DNA of 54,704 bases from NCBI GenBank assembly GCA_030147805.1, contig JASBUR010000055.1, positions 1 through 54,704 on the forward strand, in the 5' to 3' direction. Position numbers and translations under genes: made by a program. Within the stretch, counting starts at the first letter, position 1; every line of letters begins with the position of its first letter. This stretch comes from Sphingomonadaceae bacterium (lineage in GTDB: Bacteria; Pseudomonadota; Alphaproteobacteria; Sphingomonadales; Sphingomonadaceae). Under the pieces are notes generated by a model. The model had not been told where the DNA came from, did no database searches, and saw only the letters and a program-made list of their open reading frames with translations. Positions 16,927 to 25,654 of this stretch are shown here, piece by piece.

Positions 16927-17861
16927 TGCGCTACGCCGCGCTTCTGCTCTGCCTCGCCCTGGCGGCGTGCGGCGAGCCCGAGCGCCCGGGCGTCGACGCG
17001 TCCCCCGCCTGCCCGGCGATGCCGGCGCAGTCGTTCGCCTGGATTCCCGGCGGGACCTTCACCATGGGCGACGGCGCGCAGCTCGCCGAGGAAGGGCCGC
17101 CGCGCGAGGTCAGCGTGCCGGGATTCTGGATCGCGACCCACGAAGTCACCAACGCCGAGTTCGCCGCCTTCGTGCGCGCGACCGGCTATCGGACGCTCGC
17201 CGAGCGCACGCCGCCGCCGCTGCCGGGCGCCCCGCCCGAGATGCTGCAGCCGGGTTCGGCGGTGTTCACCGTTCCCGACGACGGCGATCCGCGCTGGTGG
17301 CGCTGGGTGGTCGGCGCGCAGTGGCGCCACCCGGCCGGCCCGGCAACCACGGTCGATGGGCGAGGCCGCGATCCGGTGGTGCAGGTCGGATATGAGGATG
17401 CGCTCGCTTATGCGCGCTGGGCCGGCAAGGCGTTGCCCAGCGAGGCGCAATGGGAGCTCGCGGCGACGGCGGGCGGCGCCGACCGCCGGGCGCCGGTCGA
17501 TGCACAGGGCAAGCCGCGCGCCAATTATTACCAAGGCGTGTTCCCCGCACGCGATCTCGGCACCGACGGGTTCCGCGGCCGCGCCCCGGTCGCCTGCTTT
17601 CCACCCGATCGCCACGGCGTGCACGACCTGATCGGCAACGTCTGGGAATGGACGACCGCGGCGGTCGACGCCGACCGCAACGTCATCAAGGGCGGCAGCT
17701 TCCTGTGCGCCGCCAATTATTGCGCGCGCTACCGGCCCGCGGCGCGCCAGTTCCAGGAGCGCGGGCTCGGCACCGACCACATCGGCTTCCGGCTAGTCGA
17801 CACGACGCGCCCGGCGCCGCCGGCGCAGCAGCAGCCAGACCGGAACGACGATCAGCGCTAG
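16926..17861 (+). CDS. Lipoprotein formylglycine-generating enzyme (FGE, sulfatase-modifying factor)
   Basis: FGE oxidises the active-site cysteine of type I sulfatases to C-alpha-formylglycine. This 311-residue protein has the FGE-sulfatase fold: AWIPGGTFTMGDG, EVTNAEFAAFVRATGYRT, LPSEAQWELAA, GNVWEWT and GTDHIGFRL. Both catalytic cysteines, C261 and C266, are present in FLCAANYCARYRPAAR, so it should be a true copper-dependent FGE. A lipobox (LALAAC, C15) follows a short signal peptide, so the enzyme is probably an envelope lipoprotein acting on sulfatases after export. It overlaps tetR by one base. The last 69 bp overlap the 3' end of sulfatase 2 on the other strand. Confidence 0.93.
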   Translation: MRYAALLLCLALAACGEPERPGVDASPACPAMPAQSFAWIPGGTFTMGDGAQLAEEGPPREVSVPGFWIATHEVTNAEFAAFVRATGYRTLAERTPPPLPGAPPEMLQPGSAVFTVPDDGDPRWWRWVVGAQWRHPAGPATTVDGRGRDPVVQVGYEDALAYARWAGKALPSEAQWELAATAGGADRRAPVDAQGKPRANYYQGVFPARDLGTDGFRGRAPVACFPPDRHGVHDLIGNVWEWTTAAVDADRNVIKGGSFLCAANYCARYRPAARQFQERGLGTDHIGFRLVDTTRPAPPAQQQPDRNDDQR

Positions 17862-19616
17862 GCCGCCCGCCGCCCAGAGCGCCATGCGGATCAGGTAGCC
17901 CCGCCCCTGCCGCCGCATCGCATATTGGTTGATCTGCTTGTCGGCGGTGTAGCCCGCCGGCATGTCGAGCACGCCGTTCGCGCGGGCATAGGCCCGATAC
18001 GCTGCCATCATCGTCGCGAACTGGTCGGGCATGGCGGCGGCGAGATCGCGAGTCTCGCCGGGATCGCGCCGGATGTCGAACAGCCGCCAGTTGCCGTCGC
18101 CGGTCGGCGGCAGGTTGCGCACCAGCTTGAGGTCGCCCCGAAAGAGCGCCGCATTGCCCGACAGCTCGTAGCCCAGCGCGTCGGCCGGTCCTCGCACGCT
18201 CGCAGCGTCGCCGCGCAGCATCGGCGCGAGGCTGCGGCCGGTGACCGGCTCGACGGCCCGGCCCTGCCAGCTGCCGGCGTGCAGCGGCACGCCGGTCAGT
18301 TCGGCGATTGTCGGGACGATGTCGGTGACGTGCGCCAGCCCGCCGGCGATCGCCCCGGCGCGTACCTGCGGCTGCCCCGGCCAGGCGATGACCAGCGGCA
18401 CGCGCAGCCCGCCTTCGGTGGCACTGAACTTATAGCCCGACAGCGGCGACGTCGCCGCGCTCGCCCAACCAGGACCGATGGCGCTGAAGCTGTTGCGGCG
18501 CCCGATATTCTCGGTCGAAATGTCGTAGCGCTGGCGCAGCGAGAAACGGTTCAGCCAGCGGTTGTAGGGGTCGGTCGGCTCGGCGCCGTTGTCCGAGGTG
18601 AAGATGAAGACGGTGTTTTCATAGTCGCCGGTCCGCTTGAGGTGCACGACGAGCCGTCCGACCTCGCGATCCATCGCGGTCGCCATCGCCGCATAGGCCT
18701 GCATGACGCGTACCGCCGCCAGCCGTTCCTCGGCATCGAGCGCCGCCCAGTCGCGCGTCGTCGGCATGGTCACCATCGCCGCGTCGTCAGGGACCAGCCC
18801 CAGCGCCTTGGCGCGCCGCGCGCGCGCCGCGCGCAGCTCGGTCCATCCGGATTGATACATGGCGGCATAGCGCGCCAGGTCGGCATCGGGGGCCTGTACC
18901 GGGATGTGATTGGCGAGGAAGTTGATCGAGGCCAGGAACGGTTTGCCGGTCGACCGGTCGCGCTCGATATAGTCGATCATCCGCTCGACGACGAAGCGCG
19001 ACGAATAGAAGTCCTTCGGCAGCGTCGCCGGACGGCCATTCTCGGTCCAGTCCGCGGTCGCATAGAGCGCCTCGATCGGACGCTGCTCGAAATTGTCGGC
19101 GCCCGAGGCTTCGAGCGCGAAGGCCCGGTCGTAGCCGCGCGCGTGCGGAAGCCGCGTCGGGTCGCCGCCGAGATGCCATTTGCCCGTCAGATAGGTGCGG
19201 TAGCCGCCGGCGCGGAGCATCTGGGCGATCGTCACGACGCGCCGGTTCATGACGGTGTCGTAGCCCGGCTTGCCGACATGCTCGTCGGGAATGGTCTCGG
19301 GCATGTTGCCGAGGCCGGCGCGGTGATTCATCACCCCCGTCTGCAGCATGGCGCGCGTCGGCGAGCAGGATCCGGCGACGTGGAAATTCGAGAAGCGCAC
19401 GCCCTGGCGCGCCAGCGCGTCGATGTTGGGCGTGGCGAACTCGGCGCCGAACGCGCCGACGTCGGTGAAGCCCCAGTCGTCGGCCAGCAGGATGACCACG
19501 TTGGGGGACCGGGGCCGCTCGGCGGCCCTCGCCGGGATGGCGAGCGCAACGACGGCTGCCAATAATCCCCTCGCGATCCCGTCTGCGAAGCGGCCGTAGC
19601 CCGCAATTGCCCCCAT
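17793..19616 (-). CDS. Type I sulfatase with C-terminal membrane anchor (sulfatase 2)
   Basis: A 607-residue arylsulfatase-like protein with a signal peptide (about residues 1-32, ending AAERP). The metal motif is LADDWGFTD and the signature CSPTRAMLQTG has C84 as the formylglycine precursor. HLGGDPTRLPHARGYD, FTSDNGAEP and LFDIRRDPGETRDL are further conserved sites. The C-terminus has a membrane helix (MALWAAGGLALIVVPVWLLL) and a tail RRRRRARRVD. The ATG at 19616 is chosen for a GGAG 5 bases upstream. It is convergent with the FGE gene. Confidence 0.93.
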   Translation of the reverse strand: MGAIAGYGRFADGIARGLLAAVVALAIPARAAERPRSPNVVILLADDWGFTDVGAFGAEFATPNIDALARQGVRFSNFHVAGSCSPTRAMLQTGVMNHRAGLGNMPETIPDEHVGKPGYDTVMNRRVVTIAQMLRAGGYRTYLTGKWHLGGDPTRLPHARGYDRAFALEASGADNFEQRPIEALYATADWTENGRPATLPKDFYSSRFVVERMIDYIERDRSTGKPFLASINFLANHIPVQAPDADLARYAAMYQSGWTELRAARARRAKALGLVPDDAAMVTMPTTRDWAALDAEERLAAVRVMQAYAAMATAMDREVGRLVVHLKRTGDYENTVFIFTSDNGAEPTDPYNRWLNRFSLRQRYDISTENIGRRNSFSAIGPGWASAATSPLSGYKFSATEGGLRVPLVIAWPGQPQVRAGAIAGGLAHVTDIVPTIAELTGVPLHAGSWQGRAVEPVTGRSLAPMLRGDAASVRGPADALGYELSGNAALFRGDLKLVRNLPPTGDGNWRLFDIRRDPGETRDLAAAMPDQFATMMAAYRAYARANGVLDMPAGYTADKQINQYAMRRQGRGYLIRMALWAAGGLALIVVPVWLLLRRRRRARRVD

Positions 19617-19628
19617 CCCCGCTCCTCG

Positions 19629-19640
19629 CCGATATATCGG
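19629..19640. promoter_or_regulatory. CCGATATATCGG palindrome upstream of sulfatase 2
   Basis: A perfect 12-bp palindrome 13 bp before the sulfatase 2 start, with a related ATATATCG at 19656-19663. A TTGACA hexamer (minus strand) lies nearby. Together they look like a short promoter/operator for sulfatase 2, although no -10 box has ideal spacing. Confidence 0.35.
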
Positions 19641-19729
19641 CATATACTATGTCAATATATCGCGCGGTTTCGCAACCCGCCAGCGAAAGCCGGCTGCGCG
19701 GAACGGCGCTGCCGCTATCCCGTTGCCCC

Positions 19730-20773
19730 ATGATGCCCCTGTCGGATGCCGCCAGCCAGCCGTTCGCGCTCAACGTCGCGATCTTCGTCGGTGCCGCGGC
19801 GGTCATCTGGTTCGCCGGCGGGCGGCTGACGCGCCTGCTCGACGCCGTGGCGCTCCGCCAACGCCTCGACCATGCGTTCGTCGGCATGCTGCTGCTCGGC
19901 GGCATCACCTCGCTGCCCGAGATGGCGAATGTCGTGACCGCCTCGTCGATCGGCAGTCCGTCGCTCGCGGTCAACAATCTGCTGGGCTCCGCCGCGATCA
20001 ACATCCTGCTGCTCGCGGTCGCCGACGCCGCCGTCGGCCGCAGGGCGATCACCGGCATCGTGGCGCGCCCGTCGACGATGATGATGGCGGCGCTCTGCAT
20101 CATCGTACTGATCGTCATCGCCTTCGCGATCACGCTCGAGGACGTAGCCATCGCACCGCTCGGCATCGGCGCCTGGAGCGCGGCGATCGGCGCGCTCGCG
20201 ATCTTCTCCTTCTGGCTCGCTGCCGGCTACGATCAACGGTCGCCCTGGTCGGTGCGCGGCGAAGCCGGCGCCGCGTCTCCGGCCGGCGATGCGCGGCGGT
20301 CGGACAGCGTGCGACGGCTGTGGGCCGGCGTGGCGGCCAACGGCGCGCTGATCTTCGCCGCGGGCTATGCGCTGTCGCAGACCGGCGACGCGATCGCCAC
20401 GCAGGCGAACCTGACCGGCGCCGTCGTCGGCTTCGCGCTGATCGGCACCGCCACCTCGCTCCCCGAACTGGTGACGGTGATTGCGGCGCTGCGTCTGCGC
20501 CGCCCCGAAATGGCGTTGGGCCAGGTGCTCGGCACCAATTTCGTCAACCTGTCGCTGATCCCGCTGGCCGATGCGGTCTATGCGGGGGCACCGGTGCTCA
20601 ATGCGCTCGGCCGCTTCGAGACGCTGCTGGCACTGCTGGGGGCGATCCTCATCGGCGTGTTCATGGTCGGACTGCTCGAGCATCGCGACCGGACGATCTT
20701 TCGCATGGGGGTCGATTCGGCGGTGGTCATGCTGCTGTTCGCGTTCGGCAGCTGGCTGCTGATCTTCGTCTGA
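19730..20773 (+). CDS. Calcium/cation:proton (or sodium) exchanger, CaCA superfamily
   Basis: A 347-residue polytopic membrane protein with two alpha-repeats. The first is GGITSLPEMANVVTASSIGSPSLAVNNLLGSAAINILLLAVADA and the second is GTATSLPELVTVIAALRLRRPEMALGQVLGTNFVNLSLIPLADA. The TSLPE and GS/GT-N motifs are ion-coordinating in the family. A hydrophilic loop (about 170-205) separates the halves. The ATG at 19730 is used; an ATG at 19733 is adjacent. It most likely exports Ca2+ or another divalent cation. Confidence 0.88.
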   Translation: MMPLSDAASQPFALNVAIFVGAAAVIWFAGGRLTRLLDAVALRQRLDHAFVGMLLLGGITSLPEMANVVTASSIGSPSLAVNNLLGSAAINILLLAVADAAVGRRAITGIVARPSTMMMAALCIIVLIVIAFAITLEDVAIAPLGIGAWSAAIGALAIFSFWLAAGYDQRSPWSVRGEAGAASPAGDARRSDSVRRLWAGVAANGALIFAAGYALSQTGDAIATQANLTGAVVGFALIGTATSLPELVTVIAALRLRRPEMALGQVLGTNFVNLSLIPLADAVYAGAPVLNALGRFETLLALLGAILIGVFMVGLLEHRDRTIFRMGVDSAVVMLLFAFGSWLLIFV

Positions 20774-20791
20774 CGTCGATCGCCCGCGCCG

Positions 20792-23257
20792 CTAGACCAG
20801 GCGGCGATCCCAGCTTCCGTAGCGCTCGCGCACCGCGCCGCGACGGAAACTGAGCGCGATCAGCGCGGCGCCGATCGCGACGTCGGCCGCCGTGTGGAGG
20901 CCATTGGCGCCAAAGAGGAACGGCGCGGCGATCGCGGCGAGGCCCAGCGGAACGAGCAGGTAGCGCAGCGGCCGCGCCACCTCGGCGGCCGCCAGCGAGA
21001 CCACGGTCAGCGCCAGGAAGCCGATGACATGGTCGGCGTGCGCCATGGTTCCCTCGGCACCGAAGCTCAGCCGGGTGAACAGCATCGACAGCGCGAGCAG
21101 CGCCGCCAGCGCCAGGTTCCACGGCAGGTTGACGCCTCCCGCCCACATGTCGCGCAGCACCGCGCCGCCGCCGCGGTCGAACTCGTCGGCAGGCGGATCG
21201 CGGCGACCGTCGTCGGTATCGCCGAACAGGAACACGCGCAGCCACGGGCGCCCCGCGCTGGCGCGGCGGCGCACGAACTGGACCGTCGCCAGCAGCTCGT
21301 CGAGCGAATAGGGAATCTGGATGAGCATCGCCGCGGCGCCGAGCAGCGTCAGCGTCGCCCAGGTGCCGATAAGGATCGGCTGGATGATCACGAAGAAGAT
21401 CGACACGACGCCGAGCGGGGCGATCATCAGCCCGAACAGGAACACCAGCCACGGCATCGTCCGCCAGCGCGCGCGCGAGCCGACGAGCCCGGTGACGATC
21501 TCGAGCGCATAGGTATAGCCGCCGAGCGCTGCGTCGGGGATCGGGAAGGCCTCCGACACGTGCGAAGTGATCACCGCCTCGGTGCCGTTCTTCGCCGGCT
21601 CGTCGGGCAGCCCGGCGAAGAAGGGGTCCCAGACGCCGTCGATCTGGCCGAGCTGGTAGGCGGTCAGGTAGCGCGCGACGAGCAGGCCGACGAGCGCGAG
21701 GAAGATGATCGGAATACGCTGCGTCCAGCTCGACGGATTGTAGCTCCAGCCGGGCGGCACGTCGGGGCCGGTCGTCGCGGCGAGTGCCGACGGCCCGGGC
21801 TCGGGCTTGGTCCCGACCGCCAGCCCGAAGGCGAAGGCGCCGACCAGCGTGTCCGACAGGAAGGCGGCGGGGTTCTCGGTCCAGAACAGGAAGGGCACCG
21901 CCATGATGCCGGCCGCCACCGCCGCCGACGCCCAGCGCGCCCAGGTCAGCCGCCACGACAGCGACAGCGTGGCAAAGAGGATCAGCGCGGCACCGAGGAC
22001 GATCTCGGACCAGAACAGCGCCGGCTCCTCGACCTGCACCATCACCGGCTGGGTGAGGATCCAGAGGCCGAGCGCGATATTGGTGAAATGCGCCCAGCGG
22101 GTCGAGGCATGCTCGCTCCGGCGCTGCGCCTCGTGGCCGCTGCGCAGCGCCTCGGCATCGAGCCCCGCGTCGTCGGCCTCGGCGATGAAGGGCGGCGGCT
22201 CGATGCGGTTCGCCGCGTACCAGCCCGCCGGGTCCTGCTTCAGCGCCGCGACGATCGCCGGGAGCTCGTCGGCGAGCCGACGTTTCGGCGTCCAGCCGAG
22301 CAGCCGACGGGCGCGGCCGATGTCGAGCGCATAATGGTCGCTCGCCATTCGCGTCATGAACGGGCGGATGAACGGCCGCTGCCCCTGGTCGATCGCGTCG
22401 GGAATCAGCGGCTCGGCCTTGTCCTGCGCCCAGGCGCCGGCGGCGGCGACCGTCGCCGGCAGCCGGATCGTCTCCCACGCCTTCTCGCCGTGGATGAGGC
22501 AGCCCAGCCGATCCTGCAATTCGGCGTAGCCGATCGCCTCTTCCTCGCCGACCAGAATCACCGTCTCGCCGGGCAGGTCGGCGCGGCGGTCGATCGTGCG
22601 GACGAAGGCGTCGATCATGTCGTCGCGATGGACCATCGCCTGCCCGGCGTCGGTATCGCCCGAGTAGAAATGGCTCTGCAGATCGCGCTCGTAGATTCGC
22701 GCGATCTGGTGCGCGAAGGTCGGCACCGAGCTGTTGCTGTCATAGACGCCGGCGAGATGGAGAAAGACCACCGGCATGTCGCTGCGGGCGGCGCGGATCG
22801 CCGCTTCGGCCTGCGCCTTCGAGGTCGGATAGGCCCAGCCGGGCGCGATGGGCGCGGTCTCGTCGATGCGTTCGCCCGGGCGCCGCGGCGCATGCACCAG
22901 CATCGTCCCTGAATAGACGAACTGCTCGACCTCAAACCCGTCCAGGGCGCCGACGAGCGCGCGGCTACCCTCGACGTTGACCGTCCGATATTGCGGCTTG
23001 TCCTCGCCGCTGAAGTCGAAGAACGCCGCCAGATGAACGACGCTCGCCAGCCGGACGCCGTGTTCGGCGCGAACCCGCGCCATCGCCGCCTCAAGGCTCG
23101 CCGGGTCGGTGAGGTCGGCTTCGATGATCGGATAGCCGTCACCACCGGCGGCGGTATCGAGCCCGACGATGGCATAGCGGTCGCGCAGCGCGCCGGCGAG
23201 CGACCGGCCGAGGTTGCCGGCCGCACCGGTAATGAGGATGATCGGCTTGCTGGTCAT
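20792..23257 (-). CDS. SDR epimerase fused to a SPW/VKOR-like membrane domain
   Basis: An 821-residue fusion. Residues 1-330 are an extended SDR: TGAAGNLG for NAD(P), then SGTMLVHAPRRPGE and YPTSKAQAE with the catalytic Y and K. Residues about 385-470 have SPW-repeat-like helices (FTNIALGLWILTQP). Residues about 500-670 resemble the vitamin K epoxide reductase (VKOR) membrane domain: GVWDPFFAGLP, ARWRTMPWLVFLFG, PYSLDELLATVQF. Where I expect a CxxC, it has A634-T-L-T637 after W633, so redox activity is doubtful. More SPW-like helices end the protein. The combined function is unknown. Confidence 0.85.
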   Translation of the reverse strand: MTSKPIILITGAAGNLGRSLAGALRDRYAIVGLDTAAGGDGYPIIEADLTDPASLEAAMARVRAEHGVRLASVVHLAAFFDFSGEDKPQYRTVNVEGSRALVGALDGFEVEQFVYSGTMLVHAPRRPGERIDETAPIAPGWAYPTSKAQAEAAIRAARSDMPVVFLHLAGVYDSNSSVPTFAHQIARIYERDLQSHFYSGDTDAGQAMVHRDDMIDAFVRTIDRRADLPGETVILVGEEEAIGYAELQDRLGCLIHGEKAWETIRLPATVAAAGAWAQDKAEPLIPDAIDQGQRPFIRPFMTRMASDHYALDIGRARRLLGWTPKRRLADELPAIVAALKQDPAGWYAANRIEPPPFIAEADDAGLDAEALRSGHEAQRRSEHASTRWAHFTNIALGLWILTQPVMVQVEEPALFWSEIVLGAALILFATLSLSWRLTWARWASAAVAAGIMAVPFLFWTENPAAFLSDTLVGAFAFGLAVGTKPEPGPSALAATTGPDVPPGWSYNPSSWTQRIPIIFLALVGLLVARYLTAYQLGQIDGVWDPFFAGLPDEPAKNGTEAVITSHVSEAFPIPDAALGGYTYALEIVTGLVGSRARWRTMPWLVFLFGLMIAPLGVVSIFFVIIQPILIGTWATLTLLGAAAMLIQIPYSLDELLATVQFVRRRASAGRPWLRVFLFGDTDDGRRDPPADEFDRGGGAVLRDMWAGGVNLPWNLALAALLALSMLFTRLSFGAEGTMAHADHVIGFLALTVVSLAAAEVARPLRYLLVPLGLAAIAAPFLFGANGLHTAADVAIGAALIALSFRRGAVRERYGSWDRRLV

Positions 23258-23369
23258 GGATCGGCGCCGCTGCGGTCAGGCCGCGGATCGGCCTGTTTCC
23301 ACAAGGGGAACCCGCGTCGGGAGGCTGAGGTTCCCCCCCGGATCTCCCTGCTGCCGCCGAAATGACAGG

Positions 23370-23390
23370 CGCCAGGATCAGATCCTGGCG
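23370..23390. repeat. Perfect inverted repeat next to tRNA-Gln
   Basis: CGCCAGGATC (23370-23379) and GATCCTGGCG (23381-23390) are perfect reverse complements around one A. It lies 5 bp past the 3' end of tRNA-Gln. As RNA it would fold with a shortened stem and a 3-5 base loop. It may be a terminator or processing hairpin for the tRNA, though no T-tract follows. Confidence 0.5.
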
Positions 23391-23394
23391 AAAC

Positions 23395-23469
23395 TGGCTG
23401 GGGCGCCTGGATTCGAACCAGGGAATGGCGGTACCAAAAACCGCTGCCTTACCACTTGGCTACGCCCCA
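23395..23469 (-). tRNA. tRNA-Gln (anticodon TTG), CCA encoded
   Basis: A 75-base cloverleaf read on the minus strand. The acceptor TGGGGCG pairs with CGCCCCA, the anticodon stem-loop GGTTT-TTG-GTACC carries TTG, and the T-arm is CCTGG-TTCGAAT-CCAGG. Discriminator G and CCA (23395-23397) are encoded. It lies between the epimerase fusion and the glycosyl-1-P transferase genes. Confidence 0.95.
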
Positions 23470-23516
23470 CCGGCCGATGGCGCCCTATATCGGCGGACCG
23501 CCGGCGTGAAAACCCC

Positions 23517-24554
23517 TCAGCCGGCGATTTGCGCCGCCCGCTGGGCGTTGGTCAGCACCAGGACATAGGCCACGAGCGCCGCGACCAGCCACACCAGCCC
23601 GAGGTCGGGCCAGACGAGCGTAAGCACATTGGGAACGGCAACGAGCGACAGGTAGATGTACAGGCCCTTGTTGGGCCAGCCCCAGCGCAGCGCCAGATAG
23701 TGATGGAGATGCGTGCGATCGCCCGCGAACGGTGACTGCCCGCGCCTGATACGCACCGTCATCAGCCGGATGGTGTCGAATACCGGAATGGCGAACAGCA
23801 CCGCGATATGGTCGGCGCGCACCACCGCGAACTCGTGATTGTAGATGTAGATCGCCAGCAGCCCGAAAATGCCCGAGAGCGCGTAGCTGCCGCCGTCGCC
23901 GAGGAAGAGTTTACCCCGCAGGTTGAAGTACATGACGACGGCGAGGGCGACGATCGTGGCGACGAGGACGGGCATCAACGGCGCCGGGAAGCGCGCCAGC
24001 AAGGTCAAGCTCCAGATCAGGCAGATGCCGCTGACCAGCCCGTTCTTGCCGTCCGCCATATTGACGGCGTTGAGCAGCCCCAGCAGGCAAAGCAGCGCGA
24101 ACCCCTGCCCCGCGTCATCGAGGAACCAGGTGCGGTCCGCCCCCGAGAAGCGGAGGAAGGGCAGTCCGAAATCCGGCGCGTAGAGCACCAGCAACAGCAG
24201 CACGCTGAACGCGAGCGCGAGCCGGATCTTGGGCCCCAGCGCAAAACGGTCGTCGGTCAGCCCGATCAGATACATGCCGGTCACCGCGAACGCGAACCAC
24301 GCCAGATGCGTGTAGACCGAGACGGCGACGTCGCGCTGCAGCAACAGCAGTCCGACGACGAGGATGACGGGCAGCACGACCGCCATGCCGCCGACGAGCG
24401 GGGTGATGTTGTCATGCTGCTTGCGGCCGCCCGAGGGGTCGGGGAAATCGAGTAACCCGAGCAGTCGACCCAGGCGCAGCGCGTTTCGCCCAACAATCCA
24501 GCTCGTGATCAACGCCAGCGTCGCGGCTGCGGCAATCCACTCGATGTTCGTCAA
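23517..24554 (-). CDS. Undecaprenyl-phosphate glycosyl-1-phosphate transferase (WecA/TagO/MraY superfamily)
   Basis: An 11-helix enzyme of 345 residues that would move a sugar-1-phosphate from a UDP-sugar to undecaprenyl phosphate, the first step of a surface polysaccharide. Visible catalytic features are GLTDDRFALGPK with the Asp pair, NAVNMADGKNGL, LFLGDGGSYALSG and the DRTHLHHYLALR histidine motif. It faces away from the epimerase gene at 24659 with about 100 bp of shared promoter DNA. It fits a wecA-type enzyme better than mraY, which would sit in the dcw cluster. Confidence 0.9.
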   Translation of the reverse strand: MTNIEWIAAAATLALITSWIVGRNALRLGRLLGLLDFPDPSGGRKQHDNITPLVGGMAVVLPVILVVGLLLLQRDVAVSVYTHLAWFAFAVTGMYLIGLTDDRFALGPKIRLALAFSVLLLLVLYAPDFGLPFLRFSGADRTWFLDDAGQGFALLCLLGLLNAVNMADGKNGLVSGICLIWSLTLLARFPAPLMPVLVATIVALAVVMYFNLRGKLFLGDGGSYALSGIFGLLAIYIYNHEFAVVRADHIAVLFAIPVFDTIRLMTVRIRRGQSPFAGDRTHLHHYLALRWGWPNKGLYIYLSLVAVPNVLTLVWPDLGLVWLVAALVAYVLVLTNAQRAAQIAG

Positions 24555-24658
24555 CGGGGCACCTTGCTTTGCGTCGATTGCCGGGGCGGCGCAGATTGTC
24601 TAAGCCGCAGCGTCCGGGCGATGCCTGAGGACCGGCGGTGACGCAAGGGGTTGGCCGA

Positions 24659-25654
24659 ATGACGGTGTTGGTTACGGGTGCGGCAGGCTTCATCGGCTAC
24701 CATGTGGCGCAGCGCCTTCTGGCGCGTGGCGAGCGCGTGATCGGGCTCGACAATGTCAACGACTATTACAGCGTGCAGCTGAAGCGCGATCGCCTCTCGG
24801 AGTTGCAGCGCGCCCACCCCGACTTCCGCCTGGTCGAAGCCGATTTCGCCGACAACGCGGCGCTCGTCCGCTCGCTCGACGGGCTCGAGATCGACCGGAT
24901 CGTTCACCTCGGCGCGCAGGCGGGCGTCCGCTATTCGATCACCCATCCGCACGCCTATGTGCAGTCGAACCTCGTCGGACATCTCAACCTCATCGAGTTC
25001 GCGCGTCACGCCGGCGCCAGGCACCTCGTCTACGCCTCCTCCTCCTCGGTCTACGGCAGCAACACCAAGCTGCCCTTCGCCGTCGAGGACCGCGTCGACC
25101 ATCCGATCTCGCTCTACGCGGCCACCAAGAAGGCCGACGAGCTGATGAGCGAGACCTACAGCCATCTCTATCGGCTGCCGCAGACCGGCCTGCGCTTCTT
25201 CACCGTCTACGGCCCGTGGGGCCGGCCCGACATGGCGATGTGGTTGTTCACCGACGCCGTCCTCAAGGGCCAGCCGATCAAAGTGTTCAACGGCGGCGAC
25301 ATGCGCCGCGACTTCACCTTTATCGACGACATCGTCACCGGGGTCGTGGCCTGTCTCGACAATCCGCCGCCCGACGACGGCACCCCCAAGGCCGGCGGTT
25401 CGGTCGGACCGCATCGCGTCTATAACATCGGCAACCACCGGTCGGAGGAGCTGATGCGCATGATCGGGCTCATCGAAGCTGCCACCGGCCGCGAGGCGGT
25501 CAAGGAATTCCTCCCGATGCAGGACGGCGACGTCAAGGATACCTACGCCGACATCTCGGCGATCCAGCGCGACCTCGGCTTCGAGCCGACGACGACGATC
25601 GACCAGGGCGTCCCGCGCTTCGTCGAGTGGTTCCGCCGCTACCACGGGGTGTGA
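24659..25654 (+). CDS. NAD-dependent UDP-sugar epimerase, likely UDP-glucuronate 4-epimerase
   Basis: A 331-residue extended SDR. The NAD motif GAAGFIG is at residues 7-13; the active site has SSSSVYGSNTKLPF and YAATKKADE with Tyr and Lys. The segment LDNVNDYYSVQLKRDRL after the Rossmann motif and TVYGPWGRPDMAMWLFTDA are typical of UDP-glucuronate 4-epimerases (LspL/Cap1J group). It likely makes UDP-galacturonate for the polysaccharide pathway next door. The ATG at 24659 is used; a GTG 7 codons upstream is the alternative. The stop overlaps the next gene. Confidence 0.9.
   Translation: MTVLVTGAAGFIGYHVAQRLLARGERVIGLDNVNDYYSVQLKRDRLSELQRAHPDFRLVEADFADNAALVRSLDGLEIDRIVHLGAQAGVRYSITHPHAYVQSNLVGHLNLIEFARHAGARHLVYASSSSVYGSNTKLPFAVEDRVDHPISLYAATKKADELMSETYSHLYRLPQTGLRFFTVYGPWGRPDMAMWLFTDAVLKGQPIKVFNGGDMRRDFTFIDDIVTGVVACLDNPPPDDGTPKAGGSVGPHRVYNIGNHRSEELMRMIGLIEAATGREAVKEFLPMQDGDVKDTYADISAIQRDLGFEPTTTIDQGVPRFVEWFRRYHGV

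Noticed and set aside
20894..22912. A 672-codon open frame on the plus strand
   Set aside because: Antisense to the SDR/membrane fusion gene; Arg/Gln/Glu-rich composition and no domain.
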